Assembly: GCA_016081115.2 (NCBI GenBank)
Contig: CM071928.1
Coordinates: 83,648,477-83,712,476, forward strand
Direction of reading: 5' to 3'
Source: Rehmannia glutinosa
Taxonomy: Eukaryota; Streptophyta; Magnoliopsida; Lamiales; Orobanchaceae
Length of the DNA: 64,000 nucleotides
Under the pieces are notes generated by a model. That model was not told where the DNA came from. It ran no database searches and saw only the letters and a list, made by a program, of their open reading frames with translations. The translations under genes were made by a program, and so were the position numbers. The first letter of the stretch is position 1. The number at the start of each line of letters is the position of its first letter. Below, piece by piece: positions 19,399 to 33,385 of this stretch.

Positions 19399-20296
19399 CA
19401 AGGTGGAAACGAAATTAATAACTATTAAATTTAGATTCACATTATGTATAAAATCCTACCATTTGTAACCTGTGAAAATATATGAAACTTCAATTTACTA
19501 AAAAAAATAAATTTACTGAAAACAGGGAATTACATATATATTTTTTTGGAAAGTATGATGTATTAAATAATTTAATATTGTATATCATAGTTTCTCATTT
19601 ATTTAAATAATCATAGTTTTTCTGTAATAATTTAAAATTATTGGAATAAATTTAGATGTAATTTGATTATTTTTATTCCTACCAACGATTTATATTATCA
19701 TTAAAGTAACTTTTAGATTTATTTTAATATTGTTAGATTTTTCAGATGATTTTAAGAATTATCAAGGAAAATTTAGATTTATTTAACAATCTTAACGCTT
19801 AATTTTATAAATTTCCTTTATTGAATTTTTTATAGGTTTTATATGCTTGTTGTTGAATTTATTTAATTTATTTTATACTTTAAGTTTTTAATTTTTATTT
19901 GGTCAGTCCTCTTAAATATTATTTAGATATATTTTATAGTATTTAAATCATAAATTATTTGAAAATAGAAAAAAAATATGTTTTTAAATTAAGAAAGTAT
20001 AAAAGTAATCTCCTAAATAATCTTAACGTACTATTTAGAATTTACCCAAATTATGATGATGAAAATCCAATTTACTGCAAAAAAATTATAATTTTTTTAA
20101 TTTGAAAAGTATAATTCAGTTGTCAAAATAATATTACCTTAATCATTGTAACTTACACAAAATCTTAACATTTTTATTGCAAGTTGTTTGTAAAATTAAA
20201 TTGCCATTTTTTTATTACTTTTTTTCAATAATAATCCAACATTTCCAGATTTAGATAGGTGAAATGGACGGAAAAGTTTTCGTATTACATTTATAA
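19399..20296. other. AT-rich intergenic, nothing recognised
   Basis: Very AT-rich; no coding frame or element end recognised. Confidence 0.4.
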
Positions 20297-20300
20297 GTGG

Positions 20301-20344
<44 letters not shown>

Positions 20345-20362
20345 TAGAGAGAGAGAGAGAGA
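20297..20362. repeat. GA microsatellite
   Basis: GA/AG repeats broken by a short GATA stretch near 20340. Confidence 0.9.
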
Positions 20363-20365
20363 TTT

Positions 20366-20424
20366 ATATGTGAAAATAACCGGAAAACGAAAAAGTATAT
20401 GTGAAAATAACCGGAAAACGAAAA
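20366..20424. repeat. 31-bp direct repeat, two copies
   Basis: ATATGTGAAAATAACCGGAA followed by AACGAAAA occurs at 20366-20393 and 20397-20424. Confidence 0.8.
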
Positions 20425-20514
20425 TGGGTCAATACAGAAAACCAAAACTTTAAGGGTGAATGCCAAATACTCTTAATTAGAGGGGGACCCCACTTAATTC
20501 GTCATTTTCAATTA

Positions 20515-21130
20515 ACTTTTATAAATGTAAAAAAGATTAGGAATATGGTTGTAAATGAACAGAGCGGTAACAACTCGTGAATAAATTCAGATAACGCTCG
20601 GTTGTGAATGAGCATAAATGAACAAATTTCAGAGCTCGTTAATAAATGAACATAACTTGAACACTTGTATATTCGTTCATCAATAAACAAACTCGTTTAG
20701 TGTTCATTTATAAATGTTAATGAACGAGCTCGTGTATTGTTTAATTTGTTTATAATTATTCATGAACAAGCTCGTTAATGGTTCTACTAATAGATCGATT
20801 ATGATTCGATTAATAATAAAATATATTGTTTAGATTAAAATACTTAATTTAAAAATTAAAATACATATTATATCCATCCGTTGACTAGTTAATTTTGTTT
20901 GTAAGCTCATTATTCGCAAACAAAATTATTGATTGATGACGAACACGTAACGATCAAAACTCGAATATGAAACATTCACAAACATGTTTATGACCAAATT
21001 CAAACTTTAACTAATTTTATCAATTCGAACACGAAAAACCTCTTTAAATATGAATCAAGCTTAAACAAGTACAAAACTAAGCGAATATTTGACAAACAAG
21101 AATTTTAATCAGGAATTAAAGTAGGGCTAA
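20515..21130. repeat. Degraded repeat with GAACGAGCTCG-type words
   Basis: Repeated forward and inverted words such as AATGAACGAGCTCG, GAGCTCGTT, GTTCATTTATAAATG and TTCGTTCAT, a pattern common in non-autonomous plant DNA transposons. No terminal inverted repeat or target duplication could be fixed. Confidence 0.4.
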
Positions 21131-21229
21131 TAAGAAAACCCAAACTTTAAGGAGTGAAAACCGAAATATTCTTAATTCAGGGGAGGTCTTTGCAATTTCC
21201 TCGAAATCATGTCGCCCGCCGAAGTGCAG

Positions 21230-21237
21230 TATAAGTA
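21230..21237 (+). promoter_or_regulatory. Possible TATA box of the SUMO protease gene
   Basis: TATAAGTA about 255 bases upstream of the start codon, followed by a C/T-rich leader. A 73-codon frame starting at 21209 begins upstream of this box, so it is probably not translated from this promoter. Confidence 0.35.
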
Positions 21238-21486
21238 CCCCCTCTCGTCTGTCTCGTTGTCATTGACCCATTGTCCCCAAACCCCAAATTCCCCAATTAC
21301 TTTCTCTTCTAAACCCCCATTAATTCATCTTGCCCCCAAAACGTCTGTGGCAAGCTCCTCAAATTCCTTAATCCCCTTCTATTTCCTAAACCCCATTAAT
21401 CCTTTTTGCCCCCAAAATTCTAAGTGGTAAAAACCCTAGTGTAATCTTACTCTGCTGCTTTTTTTGATCCGATACATGATTTTGTT

Positions 21487-24400
21487 ATGACTGAAACACA
21501 AAGGATGAAGAGTCCGATCAAATCCTTCGACGTTTTTGAGTTCAAAGAAGAAGATGAGCTGGCTGAAATGGCCGTAAAAAAGTTTGCCCCAAAATTCGGG
21601 TATCCTCATTCTATTGATGGTAAGGATACTTTCCAACGTGGTCGGTAGTCCGAGTGGTCTATTTTCTGTTTTTCATGTGAAATATTTGGGAGTTTTTCAA
21701 TGTTGATCTATAATTCAGGCTAGAGAATTCAAGCTCAGAGTTCCCCCTTTGGGTTGTATTTATAATTTCTTCAAGTAAAGGTGCTTTGTGACAAGTGTTT
21801 GATTATTTTGCTCTTAAAATAAAGTATAGTTTATAGTTGCACTCAACGGAAAGATAGGATATGTTCTCTAATTCAACCTTATATTGGTTATTGAGTGAAG
21901 TTGGTGTGATCATACTTCCACAACCATCTGCTCGTTTAGCATGTTTGATTAATAAATAATAAATAAATATTGCGTCATCTATTAATTTTTGTCGGTTTGC
22001 AACATAACAGGGAAGGGCAAACTGCCTTCTAAAAATGATGTTTGGGTGTGTGTGGGTGGGGACTATGCTTTCCTTCGGTATAAATTAATGTTCCTAGGCT
22101 TGTATGTTAACTGGGCATTCTTGATTTTGACCGCTTGTGGACAACTAAACTTTATCGTAAGCCTTCTGCTCTTGGTTATCTATTGGCTATTGTTAAGTTG
22201 GCTGTGTTTAGTTTGCAATATAGTTAGTTCGCAGAGTATGTGTGTGTCATTGCATTGTCTTTACCCATAGACTTGGGCTGTTTTGACCACTTGTTAACTT
22301 GGGTTTCCTGGCTTCAGTGTCTCATTTTCATGAAATATATTGTTAAAGCTTTCATGGAAGTTAAATCAAATTGCTTATTTTAATAGAAACATGGCTTTCT
22401 TTTTGGATTTCATGGTAATATTTTACGTATTATTTGTTCTAGTTTCCAGAACTGAAATCCAGTCCAAGGAGATTGACAATGGAATATGTGGGGGCGCTGA
22501 TGCTGACATTGATTACAATCATGATGCAGCTGGTTCATTTACTCCTATTGAGACTGAGGATTTTGCTAAGGAGACGCCTGAATTAAGTCATTTTCTGCAC
22601 AATGGTTTTAAAAGCCACGAACAAGCTGCAGAAACTAAATCTAACATTATTGAGTCTGGAAGTGTCTTTGCTAGCGTTGAATGCGGTGCGAGCCTTGGTG
22701 CCACCACGCAGTTGGAGGATAATTTAAATGTTGCCTTTATGGATTCTTCATTCAATGTACTTGATTTTTTTTTTCGCTACTTAGTGCACTCTGTCGGTCG
22801 GTCTATACTAGAAAAGTAATTCCTGATGCTAGGTTTCACTTTTCAAATAATGTGCAGGACAGGTCAGTCCACTTGGCTTCAGATGCTGATGAGAGCATGA
22901 GTGAGAGATCTCCATCTGCTATTGCAAACAATGATGGTTTGATTTGCCAAATCTTTTTTCCACTGAGCCTCTCTTTCCTTTCTCTCCTTTTTTATGAAGA
23001 ATGCAGTTTGGTTTCAATATGGGATTTTCATGGGAGCAACATCATTTTCTTATTATCTCTGTTGCATTGTCTCAGCTTCTTCTGATGGACCATCATCTGA
23101 TAATTGCTTCAGTGGCTGGAATTTGGTAAACATCTTTGCAATTTTCATTTTCCCTCTTAATTTGCTTTGTAGTTCTTTTAAATCTCTATGCTTTGCTTTC
23201 CCATCACATTGTTTTTCGAATTCTGGATTGTAACTTTGGTTTGTAATTAAAATGCTGTCATTGTAAATGTGGATGTTTATCTTCAACATTTTGTTATATC
23301 AAGGATGACTTCTTCTAATTGTCAAATAGGCACAACTGATTCCTGTTGAATTGGCATGAAAATGGAGTCTATCTTGTGTTTGTTATGGGTCTAGAGCAAA
23401 TTTCAATCCAAAATTCTAGGAAAATGATGCTTGTGAAATGGCCTGGGTCATGGATGTTATATGTACTTTGACATTATATAATTCCTTTAGTTTTTGTTTT
23501 AGGTGATGCTACATAATCAGTATTATAATGTATTGAGATGACTTTTCTTCTAAGCCTGTGCCTCATAGGTTTTATGAATTGGCTCATTTTCGCTGACTGA
23601 TTATAGGTCGACATATAGTGAATAACTAAGACATCTTCATTGAGCTTGTGCCATGGTTGTTCACTGTTCTTCTTAATTGGCAGGGGAATGAAAGGGTGGG
23701 AATTGTTTTCTACCCTGATTATATAAATTACCGTGGTACACATTATCTGGACTCTGTTGTGAGATTTTCCAGAAGCTTTGTTGAAGCTAGAAGTAAAACC
23801 ATGTATGGAAATGAAAGAACCTTTCATATTCATTTGGAAATCGAGGATATTGTCAAAATAGAGTCTCAGTGGAGTGCTCGGGTAAGTAAAGCATATGGCT
23901 GCTAGAAGTCTAGAACATTTTTTATGTTCTCCATATAATATGAAGCTTAAATTTGACATTGTCATTGATGACCTTTACCCAGTACGAGACAGGCACCATA
24001 AATATCTATTTCATCTCAAAAGATGGAGCACAAGACGACATAGCTTCAGGTTGGTTGGTTTGCTTGCTTTTATTGTTTTCTCAAGTTGCTGCATTGATTA
24101 CCAGTTAATGTTGTGTGTTACTATAACTTCTATCAATAGTCTGCATGGACTTATATGAATTTTTCTTTCCCTGGTGCCTTATTTTGGTAATTATTGCAGT
24201 TCTAAGAGGTGTCCACTATGAATAGTCCATTCTTTGCACCAAGCGAAATCTGCTTCACGTTTTTTTTTTAATTAAAAAAAACACATGTTATATGATACCA
24301 AAGCTTTCAGAAATCTGATTTTGTTGATCTTGAAATACCAAGCATGCATTTTGTTGAGCATTCAATTGTCAATAGTTAAATCACATATCTGCTTTTATTG

Positions 24401-27400
24401 AAGAGAAAATTCCAAGACAGAAGATGAAGAATGGGTCGCATCTTTATCCAAGAGACATAGAATCATGATTATGGATTAGATACAAACTAATAAGTACAGG
24501 ATGTTGAAACGTTAATTCCTTCAAAGTTACTTTTGATCGGTCAGCGTTTGGCAAATGTTGTCTGTTTAATTTGATGTAAGTTGTGGCTGCTTATAAATGA
24601 ATTTCCTAACCGCTATGCTGTGTACAGTATCAGGACTTCAGGAGTTGAAATTCCCCTCTGTTGACTCTAACTGGTACAAAAAACAGGAAGCCATTGAATC
24701 TCTGGATGTGAGATATAAGGCACTATGGAATATTCTACTTGAGTGAGTCTCTTTACACAGACCTGTGTGTTCGCATAAGATACTTTTAAATTTTTGTATG
24801 TGAACTTTTTACTATAAGCACGAGTTTTGTTATCAAATGCTTGTGTTAGGATCTGTAGTTGATATCTGAAGAATTTCTTGATTAAGTGATTATTTTGAGA
24901 TTTAATCTGTTTAGTATCTGATTCTTTGTGACTTTTTCATTGGAGGGAAAGCTTTTGGGTGCATTCACAGACATATTCCTTACTAGTAAACCATTGAGAT
25001 TTTCTAATAATTGAGGTAAAGAAAAAGTGATTTTAACTATTCCTCTAACTGGTAAACTATTGTGACTTGAGAGATGCTTAGAGCTTATAATAACTAGAGT
25101 TAAGAAAAGTAAATTATAATCCCATCATCGTGTTATTAATAGTGTTTGTAACCTAATGCATGGGATTTGCTAAGTATGCTAGTGTGCTTCGGCTCCGCCC
25201 CCTTTGTCTAAATAATAACATTTTCTTTGGCATACATGTAACATATTCTAAACTGGACGCAGTTAAGTGCTTTCCATTTTATTAAGAGGCAGTTTGTATT
25301 TGTTTACATAATCATGTTTTTTTCTGGTTGAAGAAGCGGAACAAGGAAGACAAACTGAACATTACTTATTTAGACTTCCATTTCCCCAGCAATATAGTAT
25401 TTGCCAGCGCCTTTTAGCTGGAAATAATTCACATCTGAAAATGCGTATATTAATCTCTATTTTAATTATTTCTATTCTTCACATCAACTTTCTATTCCAT
25501 CAATAACTTTTTCTACCATGTGGCTTCATTGTATTTACTCAAGCCCATTGAGACATCCACATACAAGATTGACATTTTTCTCAAGCAATTATCTCTTGAA
25601 ATTACTTTCATTTTCATGACTTATATTCTTTGCTTTCTCCTTGAAATTCCAGAGTGATCTCTTATTGCTTGTGATGGCAGTGTAAGTTGTGAAAGTATTG
25701 CTGTGACTGCTTGAGATTCGTATTACTGCAGAGTGCAGAGGTTAACATATATAAGAATGTCTCTGATACTGCATGGGATAACAGTTGCGATTAGTTTGTT
25801 TTGTCTAGGACTTCCATAATTTCATTTGATTTAGCTCCTTGATATTGTATTTAGTAGGAAACCAGAATATAATCCAGTGTACTCTTTGTATTCTGTACCA
25901 AATATAATTCAGTGAACCCTTTTTGTTTAACTCTTCAACAGCTGTGATTATACAAATTTGTTAAGTTGTTATTATTCTGATAATTTGTGTTTGCTTGGTT
26001 TCATCTGAAGCACTGAGATGGAAAAGATTTCACGGGGAGCTATGATGCTAACAAGAAGCTATTTTCCCAAGTGAGTGAAGCACCTGGAGATTTTTGTGTT
26101 TTTTCCCTTGATTACGTACTCTTATGCGCTCTTATCATATCTTTTAAGACCTTGAAACTGTATGCTCTTTGTCCCCCTGTTTTTCCACTTTATTTCCACA
26201 GACTTAAAGGGGTCATTGTTCCTTTTTCCCTAAACAATGTTTAAAATCGGGTTCAATGATCTATTTGTATAACCAACTGGTCGCTTGGTTACTAATCTTG
26301 CCATTTGGCTTGGTTTAAGAAGCCGATTGGCTCGGATTATGTTATAATACCTTGTACATATGTAATCTTTTAAATCATAAATTTATGTATATATACACAT
26401 ATTACATGTGTAGATCATTTATGTAACATCTGGAATCTAGCCTAGTGGTTGGGTAGTACAGTTGTCTTCTCATCCACCAGCGATCCAATCTCACTCAGCC
26501 CTTTTTTTAAAATAAAGAAATCCTAGAAAACCTACTGTCCTTTCCTTTCTAGCCATCTTATCTGCATCTCTTTTTTTCCTTTCAAGTCTCAGCCGTCCCT
26601 TAGTTCTCTCCGATTCCTCATTTTTCTTCCTCCATCGCCTGCCACCCGGTCGATTAATTTTACTGCCGCAATCACCTTCACCTCCAAAACCACCATCATA
26701 TAATTGCCCTTTTCTCCTTGATATACTCCATCCACCTCCAAAATTACCTGCATCACTCTCCGCCACCAGTTGCACAAAAAGAACAAAAGATTCGCTAAAG
26801 TGCATGACTGAAGGATAAAATAAGGGAACCTTGAAGACCTACTTTCCTTTTTCCTTTCTAGACATCTCATCTGCATGTCTTTTTTTCCTCTCAAGTCTCA
26901 GGAGTCCCTTGTTCTCTTCCCTCAATTTTCTTCCTCCATTGTCTGCCACTTGATCCACCATTTTTACTGCCTCAATCACCTCCACCTCCAAAATTACCAC
27001 CATGTACTCCCATTTTTCTCCTGAATCCACTCCCTCCACCTCCAAAACAACCGTATCAGTCCCTACCACCAGTTGCACAAAAAAAAATCAGGTTATATTC
27101 TGAAGTGCATAATTGAAGTTGCCGTTTCGGTTGAGTTTTCCAGGTCTGCTGTTTTTGATCAGTCCTCAATGGCTGATATCTACCTATTTTAAGTGTAACC
27201 GGACTGGCCATGTTAATGTTTCATGGTTCAATGGTCCAACAGGCCAGTCTGAATCTTTAAAAGATTGCCTCAAACTTCTTGGATCATTTTGTTTGGCTCA
27301 TCACCACCAATTTGAATGATTTTAAAAATATTTTCTTCTTCTCAATTATTTATTATTTAAAACAAAACTTTGATGTGGTATTTTACGTACAATTGAATTA

Positions 27401-30400
27401 ATGTAATAACTCTAACTGGAATATGTAAAATTCAAAATTGGACAAAACACATAGTGTTATTATATGCTAATGGTACTCATTTTTGTAATATAATGATGTC
27501 CTTGGACTTTTTTTTTCAAATATATCCCTGTCACCATAATATGATTGAAAAATGGCAGAAGAAGATGGAACATAATCCATGCGAATAAGATACATTGAAA
27601 ACTAGAAAAAGCAATTATGATAGTCGAGGTCGTTTGAAAATTAAGCTTAAGTGGCAGCTTACCTAAAACTCGTATCAGCTTTCTTTATGAAACTACAAAG
27701 ATTTTGTTTGTGACTTCTAGAGACCTCATTACCGATGAATATGATTTGTTAAAACTCGTTCTTAATTTATCTCATGCAATGAATGCTTTTATAGTCTACA
27801 AAACCACCATAACACCTCAAAAGAACTTGGCCTCCTCTCGAGTCAAACAGATGTAAATTTGAAAAGGCAGTCTTCCTGCAAAGAACCCTACCTGTGTAGA
27901 CTGACTGACTTAGTGTGGTCTGTCATGCTTCCTTTCCTTTTGCACCACGGAGTTGGATAATTTAGGGATCAAAAGGGAGATGTTGTGATTGTTGTTGGAC
28001 GTCAGGTTGTATAGATGTAATGTGGTATGGTATTTTTGACTAACGTAAGAGATTGGAAAGGGAGAAAACTAATTTATGGATTATGCGCCAATTGAATGTG
28101 GATTCATCATTCACGCAATTAAAATTTGCCCGACTTTATAGGTAAAACCAAAACCTATCTATTTTATTATCACCTGTATTTTTATCTCAATAAGTTATTC
28201 TCTGTCATGGGAGCTATCTTAGAATTTATGGGCGTAGCTAATTGTTGCTCTGTCTCTTCCTCTCCATGAGACGTTATAATTAGAAATTGACCCGTTTTAT
28301 GACGTTTGGACAAGGATGTTATTACACCTTCTATTAGCAGCACAAAATATTTTCTATTTTGGAAAAGCATCTATAATATTATACCGAATTCCATGTAAGC
28401 CACTGAAGATACTATGATATTCAGAAAAGTTATCCTTCTGGCTGGTGCAATTACTATGTTATTTGAGCTACTTTATAATGTTACAGATTCGATAAGCCTT
28501 TTGAAGAAGTGATTTATCCAAAAGGTGATCCCGATGCTGTTTCCATAAGTAAGAGAGATGTAGATCTCCTACTGCCAGACACATTTGTCAATGATACTAT
28601 CATTGACTTTTACATCAAGTAAGTTGGTCTGCTAATATAGATTTCTTGTTTCAAATTGTTGTCTTTATTTCGCAATTATTCATTTTCTTTTTCACTTGGC
28701 TCACATCAAAGTTTAACCTTATAACAGATATTTGAAGAGTAGACAAAATGCGGAAGAGAGGACTAAGTTCCACTTTTTCAACAGTTTCTTCTTTCGAAAG
28801 TTGGCTGACATGGATAAAGATCCATCCAGTGCTTTTGATGGCAAGGCAGCTTTCCAGCGTGTTCGTAAATGGACAAGAAAAGTAAACTTACTTGAAAAGG
28901 ACTTCATTTTTATTCCCGTCAATTACAAGTAAGAAATTAAACATACCTCCCACTCGAGTTATTTCTGTTGATTCTGAATACTAACCTCTGGTATCATGAC
29001 ATGGAGAGTTGTAACTTACAATGCAATACTATTGCAGTTACCACTGGAGTCTTATAGTAATTTGTTACTTTGGAGAAGTTGCCAGCTATGAAGGCAAGTT
29101 ATTTTTGATTCCTGGACTATCTCATTAAAGATTTTCCACTTCTTGACAATGTTTTAATTTTTCCGTTGCCATATTTCAGATGTCAAGGATGGCAAGTCGT
29201 TAAGAGTGCCATGTATATTGCATATGGATTCTCTCAGAGGAAATCATGTTGGCCTCAAAGATCTTTTACAAAGGTATATTTTCACTTTCAGTTACTAGGA
29301 ATAGTGCATAGGGAGAATACATACTTGTTTGTGTGTGTGACGTCAGTATCCCGTTGAATATACATGGTCTAGCATTATGATGATAAATCAGTGACCAATT
29401 GTTTACTTTTTCCCTGGGTTGGTAGGGTGTTGAGAGTGGTTATGTCAGTGACCATTTGTGTCCCAATTAGGCTCTGCTTCCATACACGTGTTTGATAAAT
29501 CATTTACACCTAATAGTTACAATTCATGGAAGCATTTCAAAAATGGGCGATCCCGCGACAATAGAGCATGCCATTTGAAGGCCAATTCCAATGCGAGATA
29601 TACATCCACCCATACGACATGTCATAAGTTAAAATGGACTGTGTCGCTCTATCCTTTACATATCCCTGTAAAATATTTGACTCTTGTGCACTCATTTCAC
29701 ATTTTCTATGCCTTTTTTATATTTTCTTTTTTGTTTTTCCTTCCATTATTAATCTTTTGCTGATTCTCTTTTAAACGTTGGACTTGTCAATTTGTAACTT
29801 GAAATTACAGTTATTTATGGGAGGAGTGGAAAGAAAGGCAGAAAGGAACATCTGAAGATCTGTGTTCAAAGTTCAGAAATTTAAAGTTCATACCTCTGGA
29901 GGTATTTTTAATATGTATATTCATTCATAAGCCGATTTTTTTGCATGCATAGGAAAGATTTTAAATATATCGAAAAAGTCTAAAAGAACTCTTCTAGAGC
30001 GTTTATATTGTTTGAGTAATTGGAATGGTTTGGTAAAAAATATTGCTCATCTCTCAATGGAAAGTCAACACATTATAGGGACTTTTTGTCTGTCTTCCTA
30101 TGGTTCCCAGAGAGGCATGCTGGGGCCCTAGTTTCGATATTCTTCTCCTAATATTGTCGCTTATTCATTTTCTTTTTCAATGGATATAGATAGAAGTAAT
30201 CGAATTATGCCAATTCCTTTACCCACAAGGCCCCCTTTTCCCAGTTACAGAATGACGCATTTGAATAGCACTTTCCCATACTTCCCGCAAGCATAAGTAC
30301 CTTAATCTCTTGTAAATAGGACGTAGGGAAAACATGATTGTTAGATTTGAGTCCATTCCGCAAGTTATTCTGTCTATCCAACGTCCCATAAATTGACACT

Positions 30401-33385
30401 CTACAGTCACCAATTCAAGTGAAATGCCTCCCCCATGCTTATTGGTCATCTCTGCAACTCCACTGTAATCTTTTGTGACTGTATTGCATGATGATCATTA
30501 ATTCTCCTTCTGTTTCATTCTCTCTTTCCACGATATAAATGAATCCAGAAATTGGCCCTGTTGTCATCACTTACTCCAAAGTCGAAATTTTCCTAATTGG
30601 TCACCTCTTACTCGGCTTGATAACTTATTTTTGTCTGTTCTAATGATCATTTTACCTCATTTATATAATCACTGTTCTTTAAGCCATTCTTGTGTTTCCG
30701 ATACCGAAAAGTCAGAGGGTTTCGTAGTACCTATATCGGAGAAGAACCGCATGTCGTACCTTAGCCACCCTCATCTTATTGAATTATTAAGTTGAGTATG
30801 TTGTATTTTCTTTCATATGTTATTAGAAGTCAGAAAGTGCGGAATTTAGCTTATAAAACTTGTATTAGGCTTGACTCAAGCTTAAATAACTTGTGCAAGG
30901 CAGTGTTCTTTATTTTGGCTAGACTCTTATCAGTCTCACACTGATATATTGGAACCATTATTTCTGATTACCTTTTCTTCTTGTTGATGGATTGCATTAG
31001 ATTATTCTGCTTTTGACATATTGGATCTTTGACTTCAGTTTTTGGACTTTGCAGCTACCTCAGCAGCAAAATTCATATGATTGTGGCCTTTTCTTGCTTC
31101 ATTATGTAGAGCTTTTTCTGGAGGAAGTTCCCGCTAACTTTAGTATTTACAAAATTACATCATCCTCCAAGTTTGTAAGTACATTATTATGTTTCTTAAA
31201 CTTGCAAATGTTTTCTTAACCCTTTAGGGTAATATTATCTGGCCTCTGTTGCAATTTGTTTGTGCTGGGTTTTTTCCCCATCCTGCAATCTGTTTATGGC
31301 AGGATAAGTGGAAGTCTTTCTTTTTTTTGTTTCTTGTGTGAGCCAGCCATATCACAAATCTTAATGCTTAAGTGACTGAATGTCTGTGTTTCCAGCTTCA
31401 AGAAGATTGGTTTCCTCCTGGTGAAGCTTCCATGAAGCGAACTCGTATTGAGAGATTGATTAATGATCTCCTTGATACTCAATCTAAAGATTGTCGTCCG
31501 TTAGGTGGGAGTGGAATGCATTGTTCGCCTGAAGGTCTGAATGCTACTCGTGACTATGAGAATGGGGTTGGTTTTTTAGTAAAATCCAGTCCTTTGGGTG
31601 GTTGTCGTGAGAGCTCACTACGTCGGGTCGATCATGGAATCGAGATGACTTTATTACCATCTTCGTCTACGAAGAGTACCCAGTGTACCGGAAGTTCTGG
31701 ATTGGTTTTAAAGGAGTTGTTTAAGCAAGCATCTGGTTCCGAATCATATAATGATGCAACTTGGGGAGCTTTGGGTAGCAGAACATCTCTTCATGAGTTT
31801 AAAAGGCCTGTTCCTCTGACAGAGGTACTTCAAATACCAATCAATCTTCTCAGATGCACTTATTTTTGCTATTCAATGACTTACGATGAGTATGCATTGC
31901 AATTGAAATTGTGGTGGCTTACATAATGGCAACAGAATCGCATCATTTATTTAGATTGTTTACATGTTTACATATATAGCTAGATTTAGCATGTGTGCAT
32001 GTGTGTTGATTTCTTTAGTAGATCAAGTATAGGTTTAGAATGCTGTCGGAAGACCCCGTATTCCGAAATTCGAAGTTTGATTTGTGCTTGAGATCACGAG
32101 ATCCTATCACGATCATGAAGTTTTCTTAGATGTTTGATATTTACATTTTAGTGCCAACTGGCATTGCCTGGTATTTTATTATATGGGAAAACAATAATGC
32201 TAAATGTCAATCTAGAAAGCAGCCAAAAGTATTTGGCTCCCTCTGTGGTCTAAATACCCGTCTGCAGATATAACAAATTGTTTTAAACACTGACCTCGCA
32301 AAGGGGAGGGAGATCATATTTGGCTAAACTATCATGGTTTGTGTAGAACAATCTAAAGCTTCCGCGACATATAAATCCAAGAAAAATATTATTTGGTTTG
32401 GGAGGATCATCGTTGTATTTGCTAATTGCTTTGGATCAGTGCAAAGGAGGAAGTTTCGTATTTTGCATTGAAAATTGAGAAACATTATGCCAAGGGTTTA
32501 AAAGGGAGAGATTGTTGGTGTTACCTTTATGAATTTTCCTTCCTCATTACGGCTGAATTTCTTGCTGAAGGATTCAATATTCGAATTAGTTACAATTTTT
32601 GTTTCAAAACCTCTTTCCGCATGCTAATTCTGTTCGAGAATCAAAAGATTAAGGATTCTTTATTTTTTCCCCCTTTAATTGTGAGCTGATTTATATTGTG
32701 TTGATTCTGTAAATATTTTTTTTAACAGGAAGAGGTAGAAGTTGGTGAGTGTTTTGTACACCAAGAAATAGGAGAACCTGTCTTCCACAATCATCTAGAT
32801 GGTGAACCTGTCTTTCCTTACTCGTCCGAAGATTTTAGATTACACCCAGTTCACCAACCTACACCCGATGACGATGCTGACTCATCTCCAGCAACGTCAG
32901 ATTGTGACTCTGATGATATAATACAAGTAGTAGAGGCTGATGAAAAATGGCAATCTGCTGATGAACTAGATAACCGTAGATGTTTATCGTCAGAGAAAAT
33001 CGAGCACTTGACCGTTTGCTCCGACTTTACTTCCGGAGAACCGCTTAACACCGAAAAATCTCATACTCTTGTCGAGACAAACGACCCGAATGGCGATTCC
33101 TATTTCTTGAAGAACCTGCCCGAGTTTTCTCAAGAGGCGAACGATTTGCTTGATCACGGCCCGTCTCACGAGTGCCTGGCCGTGGGCCTCGCTGCCTTTG
33201 CTTCCGGCGACAAACTGGATGTTTCGGAGAGTGTTATCCCGGGTGACGAGGCGCATCCACGTAGCGGTGGTCACGAGATGGCGTTAGAATCGGGTGAGCA
33301 TCGCGCGGCAAAGAGGATGCGGATCGCACCCCCGGACGGCGGGGAAGAGGTTTCTAATAGCTTGTCCGAAGACCTACATTTGTGA
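21487..33385 (+). CDS. ULP2-type SUMO protease (probable ubiquitin-like-specific protease 2A/2B, SPF1/SPF2 class)
   Basis: Nuclear cysteine protease that removes SUMO from proteins. Exons read by frame and splice consensus: 21487-21619, 22443-22756, 22858-22936, 23076-23125, 23684-23881, 23983-24049, 24634-24742, 26011-26070, 28487-28618, 28728-28928, 29038-29093, 29180-29273, 29811-29901, 31055-31174, 31396-31824, 32729-33385. All phases join, giving 929 residues. The C48 peptidase domain spans about 385-575: VDLLLPDTFVNDTIIDFYIK, then the catalytic His450 in YHWSLIV, Asp483 in LHMDSL, Gln532 and Cys538 in PQQQNSYDCG. All catalytic residues are present. The long acidic, Ser-rich C-terminus and the SRSFVEARSK/ WYKKQEAIESLDVRYKALW N-terminal region are typical of plant ULP2 proteins. 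Intron 11 uses a GC donor (29094). Intron 8 (2.4 kb) holds a repeat and a SINE-like sequence. The choice between 2A and 2B is not safe. Confidence 0.88.
26438..26492 (+). mobile_element. tRNA-derived SINE-like sequence in intron 8 of the SUMO protease
   Basis: TAGCCTAGTGG (26438-26448) matches the RNA polymerase III A box, and GCGATCCAATCTC (26480-26492) is a weak B box at a tRNA-like distance. The 3' end is unclear and runs into the repeat that follows. Confidence 0.4.
26516..27090. repeat. Tandem duplication of about 310 bp in intron 8
   Basis: The stretch about 26516-26775 and the stretch about 26836-27078 share, in the same order, ACCTACT.TCCTTT, CATCT.ATCTGCAT.TCTTTTTTTCC, CTCAAGTCTCAG, TTCTTCCTCCAT, CACCTCCAAAA and CACCAGTTGCACAAAAA. 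C/T-rich on the plus strand; no protein meaning is supported. Confidence 0.75.

Noticed and set aside
20251..20466. Frames of Arg-Glu or Leu-Ser repeats
   Set aside because: Translations of the GA microsatellite.
21209..21430. 73-codon frame upstream of the SUMO protease
   Set aside because: Begins before the likely TATA box, no homology; treated as promoter and leader.
26491..27078. Minus-strand frames of about 80-100 codons in intron 8
   Set aside because: Arise from the duplicated C/T-rich block; no domain recognised.
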